Assembly (NCBI RefSeq): GCF_014306095.1
Contig: NZ_JACRWC010000028.1
Span: 1-16,217, forward strand
Direction of reading: 5' to 3'
DNA: 16,217 nt
Origin: Lentihominibacter faecis
Lineage (GTDB): Bacteria > Bacillota > Clostridia > Peptostreptococcales > Anaerovoracaceae
Position 1 is the stretch's first letter. Each line of letters starts with the position of its first letter. Shown piece by piece: positions 1 to 4,613 of this stretch. Below the pieces are notes generated by a model. It ran no database searches. It saw only the letters and a program-made list of their open reading frames with translations, and was not told the DNA's origin. The translations under genes and the position numbers were made by a program.

Positions 1-2
1 AT

Positions 3-617
3 CTTGCTTCATTTATTTCCAGGTTGTGGCAGATCCATATCTTTGGAGAGGGTAATACGAGAACGACCGCGGTGTTTTTTATTAAATACTTAAGGTCGCT
101 GGGCTTTGCTGCAACGAATGATATTTTTGCAGAAAATGCATGGTATTTCAGGAATGCTCTTGTTCGTGCGAACTATACGGATCTGCAAAAGGGGATCCAT
201 GAGACGACCGAGTACCTCGAGATATTTTTGAGAAATCTTCTTTTAGAAGAAAATCATCCACTTCAAAATCGGACTTTACATGTAAGCGGACTCTGGACGG
301 ACGAAAAAGTGTATATGGAAGAGAAAAAAGTGGACATTCAATCGGAAAAAGTGTATTTTGAGGAGAAAAAAGCGGACATTGAAGCGCTTCCTTCTCCAAA
401 ATCCGCAAATTTTTCTGCACGGACCAATGTTCATATCCAGAGATTGTTCCATGAATACGGTTACGATGGGATCTTTGGCAGAAGCGCAGCGATGGATCTG
501 CTTGGACTAAAAAGCTCCGGGACATCCAAGCTGCTGTCTAATTTAGTGCAGGCAGGTATCATTGAACCAGTGTCAGGACATGGGAAGGGAAAATATAGAT
601 TTGTTGACAACAGGTAA
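3..617 (+). CDS. Fic-domain protein, 3' part (start lies outside the window)
   Basis: The frame is open from the first bases and the usual Fic N-terminus is missing, so the gene is cut by the window edge. The apparent TTG start at 24 is just an internal Leu codon. The Fic core is visible at 36-65 as HIFGEGNTRT, which fits the HxFx(D/E)GNxR signature of enzymes that transfer AMP or another phosphate-containing group to target proteins. The catalytic His, the acidic Glu, the Gly-Asn loop and the Arg are all present. The motif is followed by an alpha-helical segment, then a charged repeat linker (303-386). The C-terminus, from about 420, is a winged-helix-like domain ending in a GKGKYRF strand. 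Fic plus C-terminal winged helix is a common architecture in gut Firmicutes, where the wHTH is thought to bind DNA or a partner. The target cannot be read from sequence. The stop is at 615-617. Confidence 0.85.
   Translation, partial: LASFISRLWQIHIFGEGNTRTTAVFFIKYLRSLGFAATNDIFAENAWYFRNALVRANYTDLQKGIHETTEYLEIFLRNLLLEENHPLQNRTLHVSGLWTDEKVYMEEKKVDIQSEKVYFEEKKADIEALPSPKSANFSARTNVHIQRLFHEYGYDGIFGRSAAMDLLGLKSSGTSKLLSNLVQAGIIEPVSGHGKGKYRFVDNR
303..386 (+). repeat. 42-bp imperfect tandem duplication inside the Fic gene linker
   Basis: Two adjacent 42-nt units (303-344 and 345-386) encode EKVYMEEKKVDIQS and EKVYFEEKKADIEA. Each unit itself splits into two heptads (EKVYxEE and KKxDIxx), so there is also a weaker 21-nt period. 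The repeat forms the charged, probably coiled or helical spacer between the Fic core and the C-terminal winged helix. Such linkers can vary in copy number by slippage; that is inference here. Confidence 0.8.
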
Positions 618-628
618 AAAAGAATAAG

Positions 629-654
629 ATATAAGTATCAATTGATACTTATAT
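629..654. promoter_or_regulatory. 26-bp perfect palindrome, likely operator
   Basis: The two 13-nt halves (629-641, 642-654) are exact reverse complements around AATT. The palindrome lies between the Fic stop and the zinc-finger/HTH gene. A TTGACA (604-609) is upstream, and a TATAAT (652-657) overlaps its right end, so a bound dimer would cover a promoter. It has no loop and no T-run, which argues against a terminator. Autoregulation by the downstream HTH protein is inferred from how MqsA-type antitoxins behave. Confidence 0.6.
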
Positions 655-737
655 AATGAAAGACAACGAAAATGAGTTATACGAGAAGCCTTTACCCCCG
701 AAATGTTTCCATACAGAAAATCTTAGGAGGTGTTCCC

Positions 738-1211
738 ATGAATATGAAAACAATAAAAAGCAAAACATGTTTGTGTATGTGTTGTATGGAAGAGCATGAA
801 GTAAAAACAGTTCTCGTTGATGAAAAAGCGACATTTAAAGGGAAAACAGTAGAATATGACGCATTGTATTTATATTGTGATAGAGCAGAAGAATTATATA
901 TGAATGAACAGCAGATGCAAGAGAATGATATGCGTCTAAAGGATGCTTATCGCGAATCAGAAGGACTTTTAACTTCTGCTGAAATCGTTGCTATTAGAAA
1001 GCAGTACGGTATTACTCAAAAGGATCTTTGTATCTTGTTAGGATGGGGAAGTAAAACAATTACTAGATATGAAAGTCATCAAGTTCAGGATCGGGCGCAT
1101 GATACGATTTTAAAAAAGATCAGTCATGATCCTGAGTGGTTTTTATCGCTGCTAAAAGATGCTAAGGCAGATGTTATTTCATTCGAATATGCGGCGTATC
1201 TACAAATATAA
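738..1211 (+). CDS. YgiT/MqsA-type zinc-finger and HTH regulator, orphan antitoxin-like
   Basis: The start at 738 is chosen because TAGGAGG (724-730) sits 7 nt upstream; an upstream ATG at 672 has no ribosome site. The 157-residue protein has an N-terminal Cys-rich segment (C11, C13, C15, C16) and a single Cys at C47 (YCDRAEEL). Standard YgiT fingers have a second CxxC pair there; here the fourth ligand position is A50, so zinc binding is doubtful or uses other residues. An XRE/MqsA-type HTH follows (about 77-115: GLLTSAEIVAIRKQYGITQ, then GWGSKTITRYES). The family includes antitoxins of type II toxin-antitoxin pairs, and, from memory, many relatives carry a C-terminal Panacea (DUF4065) domain. 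This protein stops soon after the HTH, no toxin gene is adjacent, and a terminator follows 18 bp later. It could therefore be truncated, solitary, or partnered with the Fic gene just upstream. Base composition is AT-richer than the core genes. Confidence 0.8.
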   Translation: MNMKTIKSKTCLCMCCMEEHEVKTVLVDEKATFKGKTVEYDALYLYCDRAEELYMNEQQMQENDMRLKDAYRESEGLLTSAEIVAIRKQYGITQKDLCILLGWGSKTITRYESHQVQDRAHDTILKKISHDPEWFLSLLKDAKADVISFEYAAYLQI

Positions 1212-1229
1212 CATAGCACTCTAAACGCA

Positions 1230-1281
1230 AAACCCCGCTTCGGCGCATCGTCAATCAAGACACATGCCGGAAGCGGGGTTT
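1230..1281. terminator. Bidirectional terminator between convergent genes
   Basis: A perfect 12-bp stem (1230-1241 with 1270-1281; AAACCCCGCTTC / GAAGCGGGGTTT) encloses a 28-nt loop. Read on the minus strand it ends in GGGGTTTTGCGTTT, a better U-rich exit for the cold-shock gene; on the plus strand it ends in GGGGTTTCCTGTTCTT. It probably serves both transcripts. Confidence 0.85.
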
Positions 1282-1298
1282 CCTGTTCTTCGTGTTTC

Positions 1299-1514
1299 TT
1301 ATTCTACAACACATACGTTGGCAGCACGTGACTTGCCATTGTTGTGTGGATCTTCTTCAATTTCGAACGTTACTTTCTGACCTTCCTTGAGAGTCTTGAA
1401 TCCGTCCGCCATGATGGAAGAGAAGTGAACGAATATATCAGCACCACCCTCATCGTTGGAAATGAATCCAAATCCTTTTTGCTCATTGAACCACTTAACA
1501 GTACCATTGCACAT
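1299..1514 (-). CDS. csp: Cold-shock domain protein (CspA/CspB family)
   Basis: This is a 71-residue single cold-shock domain, the usual family length. RNP1 (KGFGFI, residues 13-18) and RNP2 (DIFVHF, residues 26-31) are intact, as is the N-terminal GTVKWFN strand. The family are five-stranded beta-barrel proteins that bind single-stranded RNA and DNA, melt RNA structure at low temperature and can act as antiterminators. The start is fixed by AAGGAGG (plus-strand 1524-1530), 9 nt upstream. The gene is monocistronic: its own promoter at 1641-1669 and the terminator at 1230-1281 bracket it. The roughly 120-nt leader is structured, with a terminator-like hairpin and a hairpin around the ribosome site, both listed separately. 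That suggests control after transcription starts. Confidence 0.95.
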   Translation of the reverse strand: MCNGTVKWFNEQKGFGFISNDEGGADIFVHFSSIMADGFKTLKEGQKVTFEIEEDPHNNGKSRAANVCVVE

Positions 1515-1551
1515 AGATCTGTACCTCCTTAAAAAATTTCCTTCAGATCTA
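1514..1551 (-). promoter_or_regulatory. Leader hairpin holding the csp ribosome site in its loop
   Basis: Plus-strand TAGATCTG (1514-1521) and CAGATCTA (1544-1551) are exact reverse complements. In the mRNA this gives an 8-bp stem closing a 22-nt loop that contains AAGGAGG. The 3' arm ends on the A of the start codon. Folding would hold the start region in a stem while leaving the Shine-Dalgarno looped out. A temperature-sensitive role is inference. Confidence 0.55.
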
Positions 1552-1555
1552 CCGA

Positions 1556-1610
1556 TAAAAAAACCGCAGCGTATGAATCAAAAGTTAAAAATTGATCCAT
1601 AGGCTACGGT
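1556..1610 (-). terminator. Terminator-like hairpin in the csp leader (possible attenuator)
   Basis: The two 19-nt arms (plus-strand 1563-1581 and 1592-1610) pair along their length with one C-C mismatch and two G-U pairs around a 10-nt loop. On the minus strand the stem is followed at once by seven T. It therefore looks like a Rho-independent terminator for minus-strand transcription. It lies downstream of the csp promoter and only about 42 nt before the csp start, with no room for another promoter between. Either it stops read-through from the MFS operon, or it attenuates csp itself. Confidence 0.7.
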
Positions 1611-1640
1611 AATCAATCTATAAATTCAGAATACTCTTAT

Positions 1641-1669
1641 AGTATACATTAGCTTCCAGATAAAAGCAA
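1641..1669 (-). promoter_or_regulatory. Sigma-A promoter of the cold-shock gene
   Basis: On the minus strand: -35 TTGCTT (plus-strand 1664-1669), a 17-nt spacer, -10 TATACT (plus-strand 1641-1646). The predicted start near 1634 gives a leader of about 120 nt, typical of cold-shock genes. It lies just beyond the MFS stop codon at 1694. Confidence 0.7.
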
Positions 1670-1693
1670 TCCCGAAATGAATAAAATCCACCC

Positions 1694-3082
1694 TTATCTG
1701 CGAAGCACGGCGGTCACAACAGCTCCCGCCAGTGAAATTCCAGCCATCAGCAGCAGGCAGGATGTAAGTCCGAACGCATCCATCATGGCGCCCAGCGAGA
1801 TTCCTGCAAAGGATGCTCCCAGGTATGACCAACCGTTGACAATACCCACTCCGGTGCCTCCCAGCCGGGTTCCCAGGATATCTCCCGGCAGATTAAAGAG
1901 GGGAGCCTGAACTCCCTGGATACAACCTCCTGCAAAGAATAGCAGTGCTCCCAGAATAACGACGCCGCCCGGGAGCATCAGGATCCGAAGCCCCCAAAAG
2001 TATATGATCAGAAGACCTGCCGTGCTTACGAGAAATCCCATCAAGATAGTCTGCCAGCGGCTTCCGTGAAAGACAGTATCTGAAATGTGTCCCAGTGCGA
2101 TGGAAAAAAACGCACCGCCCCAGTGCATGGCCGATGCCGCAATGGTAGCTGCCATCAGAGCCATTCCGAAACCACCCGACTGGCTTCCTGCAAAGAGTCC
2201 GCCTCCGGCACTTTCAGCAAGGCCGGGAGCATCTACAGAGCACGGCGTAATAAGGATCTTGACGATCCAGTTGACAAGCCCCCAGCGAACAAACTGGCTG
2301 CAAATAGTAGCAAGAGCGGTCAGCAGGATGGCCGGATGCTTCATCACATCAGCGTAGTCACGCAGGCATACCGTATCGGAAGCCGACGTCTTTGCAGAAT
2401 CCTTTGCATCTCCGGAAGCCGAAGCCGGATCCTTTGCATCCGAAACGCCGCTATGCTCCCACTCCACCGTAAAACCGTACTGCTGGGGCGTATCCTTTAC
2501 ATAAATACAAAATACCACCGACCACATGAGAAGCAGCAGGGCAGGGAGGAAAAACGCCGCGCGCCAGCTGAGAAATGTGATAGCAAAACCTGCCACCGGA
2601 TAGATGATGATACCGCCCAGAAAAGCGAAAGCGTCAAACAGACCCATGAACAACCCCCAGCGTTTCTGCGGGATCCAGCGGAAGAGCACGCTGCAGCCCG
2701 GAGACCACCCCATAGACAGGGACACCGCATTGATCGCCCAGAAGATAGCAAACGGTTTCATCCCGGAGGAGAGACCGAAGCCGATATTGGCTGCCGTCGC
2801 GCCGATGGCTCCAAGAAACATGAGCAGTTTCGGACTGTACCGGTCGCCCAGGTAGCCGGAGAAAAACTGTCCCAGACCGAAGCCCAGTGTAAAGATGGTA
2901 AACAAGATCCCGAAGGTGGCGTTGGACAGATCAAAGCTTTGCTGGATCCTGTCGGCAGCCACGCCCAGATTGTTGTTGCATGTAAAATAAAATGTATATA
3001 ACGTGATCATAACAAAAAACACCCTGAGCTGCACAGGGTGGAATTCGTTTTCTTTCAGGATACGTGAATCCTTGGCAAGCAT
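1694..3082 (-). CDS. Major facilitator superfamily transporter, 12 TM
   Basis: The start at 3082 is preferred because AGGAGG (plus-strand 3091-3096) lies 8 nt upstream; a longer frame would run into the upstream MerR gene. The product is 462 residues with about 12 hydrophobic helices in two halves. MFS motif A is clear between TM2 and TM3 (GYLGDRYSPK, residues 76-85), with a weaker copy in the second half (GHISDTVFHGSR, 331-342). The TM4 region (GWSPGCSVLFRWIPQK, 125-140) resembles the organophosphate-antiporter/GlpT-like branch, but the substrate is unknown. A low-complexity Ala/Asp/Ser cytoplasmic loop (about 213-236) joins the two halves. The MerR-fusion gene ends 34 nt upstream on the same strand, so the two are probably one operon and the regulator's ligand may be the transported compound or its product. 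No terminator lies directly after the stop; the nearest is the hairpin at 1556-1610. Confidence 0.88.
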   Translation of the reverse strand: MLAKDSRILKENEFHPVQLRVFFVMITLYTFYFTCNNNLGVAADRIQQSFDLSNATFGILFTIFTLGFGLGQFFSGYLGDRYSPKLLMFLGAIGATAANIGFGLSSGMKPFAIFWAINAVSLSMGWSPGCSVLFRWIPQKRWGLFMGLFDAFAFLGGIIIYPVAGFAITFLSWRAAFFLPALLLLMWSVVFCIYVKDTPQQYGFTVEWEHSGVSDAKDPASASGDAKDSAKTSASDTVCLRDYADVMKHPAILLTALATICSQFVRWGLVNWIVKILITPCSVDAPGLAESAGGGLFAGSQSGGFGMALMAATIAASAMHWGGAFFSIALGHISDTVFHGSRWQTILMGFLVSTAGLLIIYFWGLRILMLPGGVVILGALLFFAGGCIQGVQAPLFNLPGDILGTRLGGTGVGIVNGWSYLGASFAGISLGAMMDAFGLTSCLLLMAGISLAGAVVTAVLRR

Positions 3083-3116
3083 ATCAGTGACCTCCTGTTG
3101 ATATAAGCGCAGACAT

Positions 3117-4355
3117 TTATTTGATCGCCCGGTATCCCATAAGACCAATGGTTTCGTTTCCGACCTGGCGCTGGAACTGCTTTTCCTTGCCGGTGGTGCT
3201 TCCGATCTGTTTCTGATCGTCAATCTCCATACCGCCTTCTAAAAGATCGGCTTTAACATGAGCAAAGGTCATCTTTTCCGGGATGAAATCAGGCTGATCT
3301 TCCTGGAAAGTCCGCAGGCTCTTAGGACATTTTCGATAGTCTGCAAAGAGGCCGACGGCACATCCGGTTTTGCGAATCAGTGGTGTGATCTTATCGTACT
3401 GGCTCTTGTTGTATGTGAAGATGCAGTTGTTGGACGAAAAATCATCCAGGTACACATCGATAGAGTTTTCGCGCAGTGGCAGCCGGTTCAGATCTCCAGC
3501 CAGATACACCGTCTGGCAGTCGAATTCCTTCATGTACTCCTGCAGCTTGCGGATCCGTTTCAACGATGGATCGTTGATGATGAAAATAGCGTCCCGGCTG
3601 AACTTCTGGCAGTAACGCGAGAAATAATTGCCGGAAAACGGTCCTCCCATGATGTTGATGCTTCCCTCCATATCCACGTGATCCGTCATCTGGTGGTACA
3701 TCCACATGTATGTCTTGTCGATCAGTGTGCGGAATTCGTTACCCAGTTCTTCCGTGACAGCGGACACCAGATCGATGTTTTCAAATGCTTTGAACGGGGT
3801 GTCCTCTGCATAGCCGTCGCACAGGATAACGCCGTCTTTCAGTTCATTCTTGTAGCCGCATTCGCAGAGGAATTCACCGTCACATATTTTATTGTCGCTG
3901 ATGCTGGCTGATTCCAGTTTGAGGGGTCTGCCGCAGTCCGGGCATGCCAGATAGGGCAGGAATGTAAAGGGAATGCCGTTGGCGCTGTGATCCAGTTCGT
4001 AGTTGATCTGAGAAAAGCTGCGGATCTCTGCTTTCAGCTCTCCGATGGTATCGTGTATTTTTTCTTCTTCTTTTTCTAGTTCTGCCTGTTTCTGCTTCAA
4101 AAGACGCGAAAAAATCCCAAGCACGGTTTCATCCCGGAATTTTGTGGTTTTTTCCAGGAAAAAGAGAAGCTCGATTTCTTCCAGCGAAAAGCGAAAGGAT
4201 TTATATTTCAAAATCTTCTCCATGTCTTCCATGCATGAGGGTGTGAATACATACTGATTGTTTTTCCGTTCCGGTGTCAGCAGGGCACGCTCCACATAGT
4301 AGCGCACCGTCGTGATGTTCAGGCCATACTTCTTAGCAAAATCACCGATTTTCAT
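3117..4355 (-). CDS. MerR-family regulator fused to Zn ribbon and methyltransferase-like domain
   Basis: This 412-residue protein has four parts. Residues 1-70 are a MerR winged HTH (IGDFAKKYGLNITTVRYYVE). Residues 75-118 are a charged helix typical of MerR dimerisation coiled coils. Residues 136-180 are a Trm112-like zinc ribbon (CPDC at 138-141, CEC at 164-166, ending NELKDGVILC). From about 230 there is a class I methyltransferase-like fold: INIMGGPFSGNYFSRY stands where the glycine-rich SAM loop should be, IINDPSLKRIRKL resembles motif II, and AGDLNRLPLRENSIDVY resembles the D-x-x-x-L-P motif. The SAM loop lacks the usual DxGxGxG, so it may be a ligand-sensing relic rather than an active enzyme. 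Most MerR regulators are 120-280 residues, so this is long. The start has a weak GGAG about 11 nt upstream. The MFS gene follows 34 nt downstream, and alaS is divergent. Confidence 0.85.
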   Translation of the reverse strand: MKIGDFAKKYGLNITTVRYYVERALLTPERKNNQYVFTPSCMEDMEKILKYKSFRFSLEEIELLFFLEKTTKFRDETVLGIFSRLLKQKQAELEKEEEKIHDTIGELKAEIRSFSQINYELDHSANGIPFTFLPYLACPDCGRPLKLESASISDNKICDGEFLCECGYKNELKDGVILCDGYAEDTPFKAFENIDLVSAVTEELGNEFRTLIDKTYMWMYHQMTDHVDMEGSINIMGGPFSGNYFSRYCQKFSRDAIFIINDPSLKRIRKLQEYMKEFDCQTVYLAGDLNRLPLRENSIDVYLDDFSSNNCIFTYNKSQYDKITPLIRKTGCAVGLFADYRKCPKSLRTFQEDQPDFIPEKMTFAHVKADLLEGGMEIDDQKQIGSTTGKEKQFQRQVGNETIGLMGYRAIK

Positions 4356-4367
4356 GTTCTACTTTAC

Positions 4368-4394
4368 TCCATATTCCATAAGTTCTGTTCCATA
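4368..4394 (-). promoter_or_regulatory. Heptad-spaced TCCATA repeats upstream of the MerR start
   Basis: TCCATA occurs at 4368-4373, 4375-4380 and 4389-4394, that is at 7- and 14-bp offsets, 13-40 bp upstream of the MerR start codon and within its leader. This is a direct-repeat array rather than the usual inverted MerR operator between -35 and -10. It may be a binding site for the fused regulator; that is inference. Confidence 0.35.
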
Positions 4395-4479
4395 CTTTAT
4401 GCGAAATCCATCCGGCACGGGTATCGCGGGAAAACCTGCTGTCAGCTGTGGTTTTCGACAAGATTCCGCAAACATCTCT

Positions 4480-4508
4480 ATTATACTAAAAAAGTTAGGG
4501 GAGGGCAA
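4480..4508 (-). promoter_or_regulatory. Promoter of the MerR-MFS operon
   Basis: On the minus strand: -35 TTGCCC (plus-strand 4503-4508), a 17-nt spacer, -10 TATAAT (4480-4485). The leader to the MerR start would be about 120 nt. The 17-nt spacing is ordinary sigma-A; it lacks the 19-20-nt spacer of classical MerR-activated promoters, so MerR-type twisting here is not obvious. Confidence 0.6.
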
Positions 4509-4527
4509 CACACAATGTTTTTACCTC

Positions 4528-4559
4528 TTGCGAAATCGTGCAAAATATGGCATTATAAT
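4528..4559 (+). promoter_or_regulatory. Probable alaS promoter
   Basis: A consensus TATAAT (4554-4559) lies 55 nt upstream of the alaS start. The nearest -35-like hexamer is TTGCGA (4528-4533), 20 nt away, which is too long for a strong core promoter. The -10 is therefore better supported than the -35. The leader is too short to hold a T-box. Confidence 0.45.
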
Positions 4560-4572
4560 CTATGTATGTTTT

Positions 4573-4592
4573 TATACACAAATATACACAAA
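4573..4592 (+). repeat. Perfect 10-bp tandem repeat in the alaS leader
   Basis: TATACACAAA occurs twice head to tail (4573-4582, 4583-4592), within the predicted transcript and just before the Shine-Dalgarno at 4598. Function is unknown; it could be a protein site or chance in an AT-rich leader. Confidence 0.5.
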
Positions 4593-4613
4593 TTTCCGGG
4601 AGGAGAATTTTAC

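Noticed and set aside
303..386. CRISPR-like repeat
   Set aside because: Only two adjacent imperfect coding units without spacers; a protein repeat.
629..654. Palindrome as the Fic gene terminator
   Set aside because: AT-only centre without loop and no T-run; operator is the better reading.
672..737. Upstream ATG extension of the zinc-finger/HTH gene
   Set aside because: The ATG at 738 has an ideal TAGGAGG site, and the extra 22 residues match nothing in the family.
2087..3001. 304-codon plus-strand open frame antisense to the MFS gene
   Set aside because: Highly basic, low-quality composition and no ribosome site; a shadow of the transporter on the other strand.
3083..3223. N-terminal extension of the MFS transporter
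   Set aside because: It overlaps the end of the MerR gene; the start at 3082 has AGGAGG at the right distance and begins just before TM1.
4380..4613. T-box riboswitch upstream of alaS
   Set aside because: The leader after the promoter is about 50 nt, and no terminator/antiterminator pair or T-box core is seen.
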